A stretch of 64,000 bases of DNA from Paenibacillus sp. 37 (GTDB lineage: Bacteria; Bacillota; Bacilli; Paenibacillales; Paenibacillaceae), in contig NZ_CP043761.1 in NCBI RefSeq assembly GCF_008386395.1, positions 2,170,001 to 2,234,000 of the forward strand. Direction: 5' to 3'. The notes below the pieces were generated by a model that was given only the letters and a program-made list of their open reading frames with translations, was not told the DNA's origin and ran no database searches. Below, one piece after another: positions 48,288 through 56,784 of the stretch. A program made the translations under genes and the position numbers. Position 1 is the stretch's first letter. The number at the start of each line of letters is the position of its first letter.

Positions 48288-49064
48288 ATGTCGAAAAGGC
48301 TTAAGAGATTGAAGGGAGAACGGTTAGTGAGAGTTCTGTATCGGAATAAAAGTGAACAGCATGAGCTGACGGTATATGATACCAAAAAGCTTTATGGAGA
48401 GAAGGGCCAGTTTCGTGTATTAGAATTCTCCAACGCAGCTGTGCAGGGAGCCATGGATCTGGATGAGCCTAACCGGATGGTGTTGGAGTATCCGAGAGCG
48501 ATGGTGCATCTAATGGAACGGAATGATCCTAAGTTTGATACCGTATTTGTGGTGGGACATGGTATTGGCACATTGCCAACCTACTTGTCTGATCGTCAGG
48601 TAAAAGTAGCTGAGCTTGACGCAGAGGTCGTGGAGTTGAGTCAAACTTTTTTTGGATATGAGGGAAGTCCTGTGCTCATCGGGGATGGTCGTGAATTATT
48701 AGGCCAAGAACCCGCTGCGACATATGATTATATTATTATTGATGCCTTTACGGCAACGGGTACACCCGAGCAGTTTATATCCAGTGATTTTTTTGCCATG
48801 GTCAAGGACAAGCTGGACTCGGACGGAGCTGTGATCCTTAATGTGTTTGGGCGTGCGGGCAACGATCGGCTTGTCAATGCGATCTATACGACACTTCAGG
48901 CACAGTTTGCCTATACACGTGCATTTGCATTACCTACAGAAACAGCGGATGAAGTCCAGAATCGAATTTTAATGGGCAGTCATCACCCAATCGAATTTCA
49001 GGTTTGTCACATGGCAGGGTTTGTTGAACAAGAACCAGAAGAAGGATATATCATTGTCGATTAG
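48288..49064 (+). CDS. Spermidine synthase-like methyltransferase-fold protein
   Basis: A 258-residue protein of the spermidine synthase superfamily, similar to proteins annotated 'spermidine synthase-like' or fused MFS/SpeE domains. The nucleotide loop is FVVGHGIGTLPTYL, where authentic SpeE enzymes have GGGDG, and the acidic residue in KVAELDAEVVEL follows. DGRELL and YDYIIIDAFTATGTPEQFIS correspond to the Asp/Tyr region of the aminopropyltransferase site. Because the glycine loop is altered, polyamine synthesis is uncertain. Ribosome site GAAGG is modest. It stands alone between terminators. Confidence 0.8.
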   Translation: MSKRLKRLKGERLVRVLYRNKSEQHELTVYDTKKLYGEKGQFRVLEFSNAAVQGAMDLDEPNRMVLEYPRAMVHLMERNDPKFDTVFVVGHGIGTLPTYLSDRQVKVAELDAEVVELSQTFFGYEGSPVLIGDGRELLGQEPAATYDYIIIDAFTATGTPEQFISSDFFAMVKDKLDSDGAVILNVFGRAGNDRLVNAIYTTLQAQFAYTRAFALPTETADEVQNRILMGSHHPIEFQVCHMAGFVEQEPEEGYIIVD

Positions 49065-49133
49065 GGCGATCCTGAGCAGTGATTCTTCCAGGGAAAGTAA
49101 AATGTCATTAAATCGTCAATCTTACGATGTAAT

Positions 49134-49171
49134 TGTTAAGATTTCTCAAACTCTTTATTTGATCTTAACAA
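49134..49171. promoter_or_regulatory. Interrupted palindrome upstream of diguanylate cyclase
   Basis: TTGTTAAGAT and ATCTTAACAA are perfect 10-bp arms separated by 18 bases, 58 bp before the start codon. The wide gap could suit a DNA-bending or tetrameric regulator, or an RNA hairpin. Confidence 0.45.
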
Positions 49172-49228
49172 CTTTTGTATAAGATAGAAGGAATATGCCT
49201 TTTCATGAAAATCCGGGGGAAGTAAACG

Positions 49229-50845
49229 ATGATTGCACAGATCAAGAGATCTAGGTTACGAAAAAAAATAAAAAACATCAAGAAGATCAGCCTCACGGCT
49301 TTACTCGGCGGGTTGGTCACTATATCAGTTATAATGACATTGACCCTCATGGTCATCTCATCTTATACATCTCAGAAACAGTCACTCATTGATAACACCC
49401 TTTCGCTAAACTATGCAAGCGCTGTGCAAATGAGCCAAACGCTGGATTCGCTTTTTTATTCCATGCAGGAGAGCTTGAAATATGCAGCTCAATATTTCCC
49501 GGATATGGATCACGCCAATACAAAAGAGTTGAATTCCACATTGGATTTGGTTCGCAATAGTAGTAATTTTTTTAATTCCGTTTCTTTGGTAAATAAAGCG
49601 GGGGTAGTCAGGTCTACCTCACCTTACTCACAGGCTAGTGTAGGTCACCATGTTAGTTCCAATGCAGCAAAAGAAGCGGTTAAATTGAGGGCTTCGTATA
49701 TCTCCGAAGCGTACCAGACACCCAGAACCAAACGCAGAATTGTATTTGTCAGTGAACCGATCTTTGATTCGGCAGGGGAGTATCAAGGAACAATCGGTGG
49801 AAATATCTTTTTGCAGGAAAATAATATATTGAGTCTGTCTTTTGGTAGTCAGCTCAAGACAAGTAATGGTTCCTACTTTTTTATTGTGGATAAGAAGGGC
49901 ACTTTGTTATTTCATCCAAACACCAACCGAATTGGTGAAAATGTCAGTAAAAATGAAGTGGTGCAAAAGCTGTTGGCAAACGAGAACGGTAAAGAACAAT
50001 ACAAAAACCTGGCAGGTGTGGATTCGCTTGCAGGTTATTACAAAGTTCCATCAACAGACTGGGGCGTCGTAATCGTGTCTCCAACCCAAACGGTGTACGA
50101 TCAGTTGAATCATCATATCCGTATGTTGTTACTGTACACTTCAGTGCCTTTCCTGATCCTGACCCTTATTGTGGTTCGGGTTGCACGCAAGCTGGCCAGT
50201 CCTTTTGCTATGCTCGCTGATTTGGTGAATCAGGTCGATAAGGGACAAGTGGATCTACCTGTGATGAAGCCTCATTGGAATAGAGAGGCAGACCTTCTAA
50301 CGAGAGCAGTTGTTGGCGCATTGGCGAACTTTAGGAAACAGACAAACCAGCTTGTCTATGATGCCAGAACCGATGTTTTAACAGGCATGAACAATCGCAG
50401 AACCTTCGAAGAAGTCATCCAGGAATGGATTCAGGATGAGGTGCCATTCTCCATTATTGTTCTGGATATCGACCGCTTCAAGTCCATTAATGATACATTC
50501 GGGCATCATGCTGGGGATGAAGTATTGAAACACATTGCCAATATCATTCAATTGTCTGTTCGACCAGAAGATGTCTGCGCCCGGTTTGGTGGAGAGGAAT
50601 TTGTAGTCTTGTTAAGAAATTCCGAGTCTAACGTGGCTTTTGAGATTGCTGAACGTATCCGAATAACGGTCGAAGAAAGCATATTGCCTATAGATCGTTC
50701 CGTCACCATCTCGGCTGGAATTGCTGAATATCCGAAGCACTCCACAACTTCCACAGAACTATTTCACTTGGCGGATAATGCATTGTATCAAGCGAAGGAA
50801 GACGGACGTAACCGTACGGTTACGATCCAGACGGTTATTAAATAA
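49229..50845 (+). CDS. Membrane diguanylate cyclase with extracellular Cache sensor
   Basis: A 538-residue protein. A first membrane helix (about 23-47, LTALLGGLVTISVIMTLTLM) and a second (about 295-315) enclose an extracellular dCache-like sensor with WGVVIVSPT near its end. A HAMP-like linker follows, then a GGDEF domain (about 380-535) with active motif GGEEF (454-458). The inhibitory RxxD site is intact (R445-P-E-D448, 5 residues before GGEEF), so the enzyme should make c-di-GMP and be product-inhibited. The short N-terminus is very basic. It probably links an outside signal to motility, matrix or sporulation decisions. Confidence 0.93.
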   Translation: MIAQIKRSRLRKKIKNIKKISLTALLGGLVTISVIMTLTLMVISSYTSQKQSLIDNTLSLNYASAVQMSQTLDSLFYSMQESLKYAAQYFPDMDHANTKELNSTLDLVRNSSNFFNSVSLVNKAGVVRSTSPYSQASVGHHVSSNAAKEAVKLRASYISEAYQTPRTKRRIVFVSEPIFDSAGEYQGTIGGNIFLQENNILSLSFGSQLKTSNGSYFFIVDKKGTLLFHPNTNRIGENVSKNEVVQKLLANENGKEQYKNLAGVDSLAGYYKVPSTDWGVVIVSPTQTVYDQLNHHIRMLLLYTSVPFLILTLIVVRVARKLASPFAMLADLVNQVDKGQVDLPVMKPHWNREADLLTRAVVGALANFRKQTNQLVYDARTDVLTGMNNRRTFEEVIQEWIQDEVPFSIIVLDIDRFKSINDTFGHHAGDEVLKHIANIIQLSVRPEDVCARFGGEEFVVLLRNSESNVAFEIAERIRITVEESILPIDRSVTISAGIAEYPKHSTTSTELFHLADNALYQAKEDGRNRTVTIQTVIK

Positions 50846-50851
50846 GCAAGC

Positions 50852-50895
50852 AAAGAAGCTGTTCCCTAAAAACTAGGGACAGCTTCTTTTGTGTT
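50852..50895. terminator. Bidirectional terminator
   Basis: AAGAAGCTGT(T)CCCTA pairs with TAGGGACAGCTTCTT around AAAAC. It separates the convergent cyclase and HxlR genes. Confidence 0.93.
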
Positions 50896-51258
50896 TTATA
50901 CCTCTTGTGAGGATCTGGCCAGAACCTCATTTGTATACGTTTCTCCCCAATCTCGCATGCTGAAGATAATCGGCCGTAACGTTTCACCAAATGGTGTGAG
51001 GGAATACTCCACTTTAGGTGGAATCTGGGGGTATATTTCACGATGAACAATTCCGCTGCTTTCCAACTCTCGAAGTTGCAGGGTGAGCATACGCTGGGTG
51101 ATTTCAGGAAACAATTTTCGGATCTCGTTAAATCTCAAAGGCCCGGAGAATAAATGATACAAAATGGCACCTTTCCATTTGCCTCCGATCACACTGAGGG
51201 TAACTTCCACGGAACAGCCGTATGGCGCGGGACATAGCTTGGTAGCGTCCTTTTTCAT
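50896..51258 (-). CDS. HxlR-family regulator
   Basis: A 120-residue winged-helix protein. [22 protein letters not shown] opens the HxlR domain (cited for position 9-30), with the N-terminal Cys typical of redox or aldehyde sensing. The motif [20 protein letters not shown] is the HTH, and the wing is [12 protein letters not shown]. Such regulators respond to electrophiles such as formaldehyde or quinones and usually act on a divergent gene. Here the divergent side is the oxidoreductase gene region beyond 51482, which is co-directional, so the target is unclear. Confidence 0.9.
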   Translation of the reverse strand: MKKDATKLCPAPYGCSVEVTLSVIGGKWKGAILYHLFSGPLRFNEIRKLFPEITQRMLTLQLRELESSGIVHREIYPQIPPKVEYSLTPFGETLRPIIFSMRDWGETYTNEVLARSSQEV

Positions 51259-51414
51259 TATAAGTACACCTCCACTTTAGGGTGATTTTCTATGGTATCT
51301 ATTTGGGTGGTTATATTTCATAAAGTACGTATAGTTCATGAAAGAGCATATCACTTATGATGCAGATTATAAACCCTAATTGTAGTCGAAGGCAGATGTG
51401 TTGATGTCTATAAG

Positions 51415-51443
51415 ATAAAAAAGAGCCCCGGTTTCAGGCTCTT
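51415..51443 (-). terminator. Terminator of the Gfo/Idh/MocA gene
   Basis: AAGAGCC ... GGCTCTT stem with the T-run on the minus strand (plus-strand AAAAAA before it). Confidence 0.85.
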
Positions 51444-51481
51444 CTCTGGATGTATAAAATATGAGGATGAGCGTATATACG

Positions 51482-52474
51482 CTACTTCAGTGACGATAGA
51501 ATGGAGTCACATAGAGCCATCGTTGCAATATTATCCTTGGCGCTGGAATGTGGGACAGTCTGATTCTGGCAACACGCGATAAAGTGCACCATTTCACCAA
51601 CAAACCCGCGTAGATAAAGGTCGCGAGAAGCTCCTGACATAGGAGATCCGGAAGGTGTATATACAGTATCTTGCTCCTCGAGAGATTTCCAGGGAAGGCT
51701 GGTCGATCTTCGGGATTGATGGACAGTAAGTGTGTTGATATCTTCAGCTGACGCAAATCCGTTGTCAAAGGTGACGAGTACACTTTCACTCTCCCGTGAC
51801 CAAGCGCTCATGCCGGTAAAATAAGCGCTGCCTACTACGTTATTCTCAAAAACAAGGGAAATGCTTTGATTAATGTGTTCCCCATCCTTCACGGTTGTGC
51901 CTGTAACCTGTATTACTTCTCCGAATAAGTAACGCATCAGATCGACCATATGTATGGCAGCGAGCTTCATGAACTGTTCCTCATCCTTGCAAAATGGGGT
52001 GCTGTCTACAGCGAATTTCATCTGGAATGAACGTACCTTACCTAGCGAACCACTATCAATGAGCTCCTTCAGCTTCATGTATACGGGAGCATAACGTTTC
52101 ATAAAACCGACCATGACAACGACGCCGCCTTGCTCGGCAGCCTCTGCTACAGCTGCGGCTTCCGCTGCATTCCATCCGAGTGGCTTATCCACGTATACAT
52201 TCTTACCAGCTCGAATGCATTCAAGGACAAGAGCGGTCTGATCAACAGGCTGGGCGACCACCACGACTCCGTCACAAGTTTCCTGTTGTAACATAAGCCC
52301 AGCGTTATCATACGCTTTTCCGTTGCTGCCAAATCGCAGCAGAGCTGCTTCAGAGCGTTCCATACTGCGTGTGGCAATGGCCTGGATCTGCGCTCCGGCT
52401 TCAACAACAGAAGGGTAAATATTCGTGGATGCATGTAACCCGGCACCGATAAAGCACAGATGGGTTGTTTTCAA
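51482..52474 (-). CDS. Gfo/Idh/MocA-family oxidoreductase
   Basis: A 330-residue NAD(P)-dependent sugar-type dehydrogenase. HLCFIGAGLHASTNIYPSVV is the Rossmann loop, DKPLGWNAAEA is the family EKP-like motif (about 95-105), and the C-terminal domain has AIHMVDLMRYLFGE with the catalytic His region and FENNVVGSAYFTG. These enzymes oxidise or isomerise sugars or inositols. TTG 52474 is chosen since AAGGAG lies 8 bases upstream; the longer ATG 52492 places that site inside the gene. The substrate is unknown. The gene is alone, with its own terminator. Confidence 0.87.
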   Translation of the reverse strand: MKTTHLCFIGAGLHASTNIYPSVVEAGAQIQAIATRSMERSEAALLRFGSNGKAYDNAGLMLQQETCDGVVVVAQPVDQTALVLECIRAGKNVYVDKPLGWNAAEAAAVAEAAEQGGVVVMVGFMKRYAPVYMKLKELIDSGSLGKVRSFQMKFAVDSTPFCKDEEQFMKLAAIHMVDLMRYLFGEVIQVTGTTVKDGEHINQSISLVFENNVVGSAYFTGMSAWSRESESVLVTFDNGFASAEDINTLTVHQSRRSTSLPWKSLEEQDTVYTPSGSPMSGASRDLYLRGFVGEMVHFIACCQNQTVPHSSAKDNIATMALCDSILSSLK

Positions 52475-52595
52475 GGTGGATCTCTCCTTCATTTTTGCAT
52501 TTGTATGGATGGTATATTTGTTTAATGCTACGATAGGGTGTTTGAAGTTGAGAAAAAAGGACATATGTCCTATTCTTGAATGAATAAAAAAGAAG

Positions 52596-52624
52596 TTGCA
52601 TTTTTATTTTGGAGCATGTATACT
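52596..52624 (+). promoter_or_regulatory. Promoter of tRNA-Leu
   Basis: The -35 TTGCAT, a 17-bp spacer and the -10 TATACT lie about 70 bp before the mature tRNA 5' end. Confidence 0.7.
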
Positions 52625-52696
52625 CTGAATTACGGTAAAACAAGGAATTGCTTCACCGGAATGCTTTTCATCGATGGATGAGGAGATACATATTAT

Positions 52697-52781
<85 letters not shown>

Positions 52782-52786
52782 TCTAA

Positions 52787-52836
52787 CCAAAAAAGGTTCG
52801 TGAGTTGCTCTAGGGCAACTCACGAACCTTTTTTGG
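52787..52836. terminator. Strong terminator after tRNA-Leu, probably bidirectional
   Basis: AAAAAAGGTTCGTGAGTTGC pairs with GCAACTCACGAACCTTTTTT. A- and T-runs on both sides allow it to end the convergent small-membrane-protein transcript too. Confidence 0.95.
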
Positions 52837-52887
52837 TTTTGTGGATCATTCGTGTGAAGCCTGCATTTTGCTATCAGCATGCTAATG

Positions 52888-53073
52888 CTAATGTTGCCGC
52901 TGGCGCAGAATGACTGCCGTGATGATCCCGGCAATGGCTCCTGCAATACCAAATAGCGTAACACTGGCAACCACTTCAACCGACTGGAGACGAAACAAAA
53001 AAGCGATACCACTGCCAAAAGTGGTTCCGGCCAGAAATCCGAGCGAAATTCCTAATTCTTTCGTTAATTTCAT
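52888..53073 (-). CDS. Small membrane protein with two helices
   Basis: A 61-residue protein with two hydrophobic helices (ISLGFLAGTTFGSGIAFLF, VVASVTLFGIAGAIAGIITA) and a basic C-terminus RQRQH. I do not recognise the family. ATG 53073 follows AGGTGA by 4 bases; the longer frame has no ribosome site. The Gly-rich helices suggest tight helix packing, perhaps a homodimer in the membrane. Function unknown. Confidence 0.7.
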   Translation of the reverse strand: MKLTKELGISLGFLAGTTFGSGIAFLFRLQSVEVVASVTLFGIAGAIAGIITAVILRQRQH

Positions 53074-53231
53074 TGCTTCACCTACTTGGAAATGTGAGAT
53101 ATGGATTTGCAAATATTGGGTATAGGCAGTAAAGTGTGATCAGGAAAATCATCACATTTTATTTCCTTTTTTATCTTGTGGTTTTAACCCGTTAATTATG
53201 CATGATATCTCATATGGGAGGGTAAGAGCGA

Positions 53232-54386
53232 ATGAATATGAACGAACGAATTGCAGCATGGAATGAGGAAGCACAGCAGTGTGCTTGCGGTCATCAACAC
53301 CGGGTGGTGGATATGCTGATTCATCTGGAAGCTGGGGCCATTCAGAGGTTACCGGGTTATTTGTCTGAGCAAGGATATCGTCAGGTGACGGTTGTTTATG
53401 ATCGACATACGTTTCAGGCGGCCGGATCTGATGTGCTGAGCAGTGTTCGCGAAGCGGGAATACATGTGGATGAGATCGCTCTGCCGGAAAATCGTGCGGG
53501 TGATATCATTGCGGATGAAGCAGCTATTGTACAGGTCATGTTGGGTGTGAAACTGGAAAGTCAGGCTGTAATTGCGGTGGGTTCAGGTACCATTCATGAT
53601 CTGGTGAGATTTGTTTGTTCCAAAATGAACAAGCCCTTTCTGTCCATACCGACAGCGGCTTCAGTGGATGGGTTTACCTCTGCGGGTGCACCCTTAATTG
53701 TAAGCGGCGTCAAACAAACATTTCAGGCTGTTCCGCCAGAGGCTATCTTTGCCGATCTGGATATTCTGGAGCAAGCCCCGCAAGTGATGACAGCTGCCGG
53801 ATTCGGAGATATGCTTGGTAAATATACTTCACTTGCAGACTGGATTGTTTCTCGTGAACTGGGCGGAGAACCGTTCTGTCCAGTTGCTTATCGGATGACA
53901 GAAGAAGCGCTGAATACCTGCATAGATCATGTACAAGCTATTGCGGAGGGGCGAGCAGAGGGAGTAGCTGTGTTAATGGACGCATTAATTGTTTCCGGTA
54001 TCTCCATGCTGATCATTGACCATTCCCGTCCGGCATCCGGAGGTGAGCATCATCTATCTCACATCTTGGAGATGGATCTGATGCAAGCGGGAGAAAGACC
54101 GGTTCTGCATGGTGCCAAAGTTGGCGTAGCTTGTGCATTGCTTACGGTGAAATATAAAGAACTTGCACAGACATCGGGTGAACCGGTGTTTGGGATATAT
54201 GACCAATTGCCGGAGGCCTCTCAGCTCATTGCATGGTTGGAACAAGTAGGTGGACCTGTGACTACTGAGCAACTCGGTGTAACCCCGGAGATGGTGGAAC
54301 ATGCATTCAACACAGCGCATACGCTTCGTCCTCGATATACCGGATTGAGATATATCAATGAAGTGTTGAACACGAGGTTAGGATGA
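53232..54386 (+). CDS. araM: sn-glycerol-1-phosphate dehydrogenase
   Basis: A 384-residue iron-type alcohol dehydrogenase fold of the AraM/EgsA group. VIAVGSGTIHDLVRF is the NAD loop (about 117-131), PTAASVDGFTSAGAPLI the substrate loop, and the metal ligands are an Asp in FGDMLGKYTSLAD and His in GGEHHLSHIL. It reduces dihydroxyacetone phosphate to glycerol 1-phosphate, in Bacillus the first step to heptaprenylglyceryl lipids. Ni2+ is the metal in B. subtilis AraM. GGGAGGG precedes ATG. In B. subtilis it sits in the ara operon, but here no arabinose genes are adjacent. Confidence 0.95.
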   Translation: MNMNERIAAWNEEAQQCACGHQHRVVDMLIHLEAGAIQRLPGYLSEQGYRQVTVVYDRHTFQAAGSDVLSSVREAGIHVDEIALPENRAGDIIADEAAIVQVMLGVKLESQAVIAVGSGTIHDLVRFVCSKMNKPFLSIPTAASVDGFTSAGAPLIVSGVKQTFQAVPPEAIFADLDILEQAPQVMTAAGFGDMLGKYTSLADWIVSRELGGEPFCPVAYRMTEEALNTCIDHVQAIAEGRAEGVAVLMDALIVSGISMLIIDHSRPASGGEHHLSHILEMDLMQAGERPVLHGAKVGVACALLTVKYKELAQTSGEPVFGIYDQLPEASQLIAWLEQVGGPVTTEQLGVTPEMVEHAFNTAHTLRPRYTGLRYINEVLNTRLG

Positions 54387-54556
54387 CCTTTTAGAGAAGA
54401 TGGTCATGACGAAATGCATAAACTTAGCTTGTAGCCGGCTGTGATGGCTCTTTTTGGGAGCAAAAAACGAAAAAGGGTAGGTTATCTGACATTTCTGATG
54501 GAATAGCCAGAACAGTGCTTCAAGTCCGAGAGAGAAGGCATGCATTTTATTTTAAA

Positions 54557-54595
54557 AAAGGCTCTGGCCTCCCTATGGGGAGATCAGAGCCTTTT
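54557..54595. terminator. Bidirectional terminator
   Basis: AAAAGGCTCTG(GC)CTCCC pairs with GGGGAG(AT)CAGAGCCTTTT, between the convergent araM and tandem-HTH genes. Confidence 0.93.
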
Positions 54596-54609
54596 GGCTG
54601 TTCGCTTAT

Positions 54610-55206
54610 TTAGTTGTTGCGACGATCTTTCAAGATGACATCTGCGAACAAAATAGTTTTCGGTATACGGAAAAATTGCTCCGCTTGTTCCTGAAACGCA
54701 GCAGAAGGCAGTGTTCCCTGATGCAGCCATTTGCGGAAAGTGCCGGGATGAACCCCGATCCAGTGGCTGACATCTGTCACCGACAGATCATGGACCATAC
54801 ACAAGCCTGTCAAAATACGGTTACTAACCGGAGAACGGGTCACCGTACGCTTCATGAAGCGAGATGACTCGGGTTGACATATGACAGGGCTATTACGCAC
54901 AACTTCTTCATTGAAGAGAATATGACGCGGGTAGCCGAGTAATTGGCAAGTCTTGTCCAGATTGGTACTGCCGGGTATCCGTCCTTCATATACCCACGCA
55001 CTGACACTGCGTGAAGAGATGGAGAGGTCTTCAGCAAGCTGGGACAACTTGATATCATTGGCCATCAGCACGGCAAGAAGAACACGATTGCGGATTTGAC
55101 AGCGTGTCGGTTTTCGGAATCGTTTAACACGGACGCCTTTTCCCAAGTATTTACGGTTGATCAGAGACCACGCCTGGATGGAATGTTGTTCTGGTTGATT
55201 AGGCAT
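54610..55206 (-). CDS. Protein with two tandem HTH (XRE-like) modules
   Basis: A 198-residue protein with an internal duplication. Module one (about 38-103) reads IRNRVLLAVLMANDIKLSQL then AEDLSISSRSVSAWVYEGRI, ending LLGYPRHILFNEEVV. Module two (about 127-193) reads VSNRILTGLCMVHDLSVTDV then SHWIGVHPGTFRKWLHQGTL, ending FFRIPKTILFADVIL. Each looks like a degenerate helix-turn-helix followed by a short strand. The basic N-terminus (KYLGKGVRVKRFRKPTR) could add DNA contacts. I know of no named family; a DNA-binding regulator is inferred. GGAGG lies 4 bases before ATG. Confidence 0.72.
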   Translation of the reverse strand: MPNQPEQHSIQAWSLINRKYLGKGVRVKRFRKPTRCQIRNRVLLAVLMANDIKLSQLAEDLSISSRSVSAWVYEGRIPGSTNLDKTCQLLGYPRHILFNEEVVRNSPVICQPESSRFMKRTVTRSPVSNRILTGLCMVHDLSVTDVSHWIGVHPGTFRKWLHQGTLPSAAFQEQAEQFFRIPKTILFADVILKDRRNN

Positions 55207-55654
55207 ATTTCCTCCGATTTTTTTTAACCAAATACTACAATAAACAACGGGGTACTTTCAAGTGCCGGGACTACCGGTTACAAATGCGTCAATGCGTGAA
55301 TTCACGATAAAGAGGGAACTACGAACTAGACCATGCGCAATTCACATCCTAGTATATTCCTAGATTACAATGTTTCACTAAAAATGAAGGGAGAAATTGA
55401 ACAGGAATAAAAATAATATAGTTCTAATTACTTATTACTAGGTCTAAAGAACTTTTATCTGTTTTTTGTTGATATGATGCGGTTTATTTCCCTGAATTCC
55501 CCAAAAGCATGTGATTTTCGTTCTCCTGTTGCGAAGAGGATGTGCACAAATCTGAAATGATAAATCCGCATGTTCAGCATGACATGTGACCTGTCAAATC
55601 TCTTACTTTTACATATATTGTATGATACTCAAGTGTAAGGGAGAGGTGAGGAAC
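55207..55654. other. 448-bp intergenic stretch
   Basis: No gene is supported. Divergent leaders of the tandem-HTH and holin-like genes lie here. A perfect 12-bp palindrome CGTGAATTCACG (55295-55306) is the only clear symmetry. The centre is AT-rich with no convincing promoter assignment. Confidence 0.55.
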
Positions 55655-56203
55655 GTGCATCTATCTGTGAATACCTTTGCTGTCATCTCGGGAGCATTTG
55701 TTACGTTTGCTTTTGGCGGATGGGATCAATTGCTGAGCCTGCTCGCGGTCGCGATGGCTGTGGATTATGTAACAGGTTTGGCAGCGGCGGTAAGAACAGG
55801 TGCCGGGTTGAATAGCAACATTGGATTCTGGGGGATTGCTCGCAAAGGGCTCATGCTGACGGTTGTTTTGCTTGCTCATCGAATTGATCTGATCATGGGA
55901 ACCGATTTTATCAAAGGCGGAGCTATTTATTTCTATCTGGTGAATGAACTCATTTCGATTACCGAGAATTATGCCAAAATCGGTCTTCCATTGCCTGCAA
56001 AGCTCAGACAGGCCATTGCAGTGTTGAAGAAACAGGAGGATCAGGAGTATCTGGCGAATCGTGAATGGTCCAAACCGCAGCCAACCCCGGACAACATCAA
56101 GCAGCAGGCTGAAACAGGACAAACTTTGCAGGATGACTCCGCGAAACAGACGATGGATGGATTGCAAAAGAAATCCGAATCGAAGGGAAACGGTTCGGAT
56201 TAG
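55655..56203 (+). CDS. Phage holin family-like membrane protein (TcdE/UtxA type)
   Basis: A 182-residue protein with three or four hydrophobic segments: VISGAFVTFAFGGWDQLLSL, LLAVAMAVDYVTGLAAAV, GLMLTVVLLAHRIDLIMG and GGAIYFYLVNELISITENYA. The signature D-Y-V-T-G and N-x-G-F-W-G-I-x-R-K-G plus the hydrophilic tail match the Phage_holin_4 (toxin secretion/lysis holin) family. Chromosomal members without lysis genes occur in Bacillales and may act in protein release or sporulation. The tail of about 50 residues rich in Gln/Lys/Asp is longer than usual. GTG 55655 follows GGGAGAGG. No endolysin is adjacent. Confidence 0.8.
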   Translation: MHLSVNTFAVISGAFVTFAFGGWDQLLSLLAVAMAVDYVTGLAAAVRTGAGLNSNIGFWGIARKGLMLTVVLLAHRIDLIMGTDFIKGGAIYFYLVNELISITENYAKIGLPLPAKLRQAIAVLKKQEDQEYLANREWSKPQPTPDNIKQQAETGQTLQDDSAKQTMDGLQKKSESKGNGSD

Positions 56204-56207
56204 TTTT
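56172..56207 (+). terminator. Terminator overlapping the end of the holin-like gene
   Basis: AATCCGAA ... TTCGGATT stem ends at the stop codon and is followed by AGTTTTT. Confidence 0.75.
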
Positions 56208-56323
56208 TCTTATCAAGAGAACGTTTCCAAGTATCCTTTCGTAATAGAGAACGTTATGATATATTTTGGATACATGAAAATTCATTCATTTCTACTATTA
56301 TATTAAACGAGGTGTTTGCCCAG

Positions 56324-56611
56324 ATGATAAAACATATTGTCCTGTTCAAAATGAAAGATCGCTCAGCAGAAAGTATTGAAGCTGCAGCTCAGGTGCTTCG
56401 CAATCTGGAAGGTAAAATTGATGTCCTGGTTTCACTTGAAATCGGGATTGATGTGCTTCGCTCGGAGAGATCGTTCGACATTTCACTCACAGCGGAGTTT
56501 GCTTCACTGGAGGATCTCCAGGCGTATCAGGTACACCCGCTTCATCAGGAAGTTATCAAGTACATGAACGAAGTCAGAGAACAGTCAATTGCAGTGGACT
56601 ACGAAATCTGA
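56324..56611 (+). CDS. Dabb (stress-responsive alpha/beta barrel) protein
   Basis: A 95-residue dimeric alpha/beta-barrel domain beginning IKHIVLFKMKDRSAES and ending in HPLHQEVIKYMNEVREQSIA and a final VDYEI strand, the usual Dabb outline. The family is stress-linked and of mostly unknown activity. ATG 56324 is chosen because GAGGTG lies 9 bases upstream; the longer frame has no such site. Confidence 0.87.
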   Translation: MIKHIVLFKMKDRSAESIEAAAQVLRNLEGKIDVLVSLEIGIDVLRSERSFDISLTAEFASLEDLQAYQVHPLHQEVIKYMNEVREQSIAVDYEI

Positions 56612-56650
56612 TCTGTCATTCAAACTACGTTGAGATAAAGGGGACTCTGC

Positions 56651-56761
56651 ATGAGCGATTTAAGAGACGTTATGGAATTTCTATATATTTTTGTTGTGTT
56701 TCTAATCGCTTGTCCTGTGATGATATTCTGGCTTAAGCGAAGAGGGAAACGGAACCGATAA
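56651..56761 (+). CDS. 36-residue single-helix membrane peptide
   Basis: A short frame: MSDLRDVMEFLYIFVVFLIA, then CPVMIFWLKRRGKRNR. AAAGGGGA lies 6 bases before ATG. The peptide has one hydrophobic helix (about 9-28) and a strongly basic tail, so it would sit in the membrane with the tail inside. It fits between the Dabb and DUF86 genes without overlap. It is unrecognised; similar short hydrophobic peptides may be toxins or regulators of membrane proteins. Confidence 0.6.
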   Translation: MSDLRDVMEFLYIFVVFLIACPVMIFWLKRRGKRNR

Positions 56762-56784
56762 CTCACTGAACGGGAAGTGAACGA

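Noticed and set aside
55661..56167. 168-codon minus-strand frame over the holin-like gene
   Set aside because: Antisense to a gene with clear membrane helices and family signature; no start signal.
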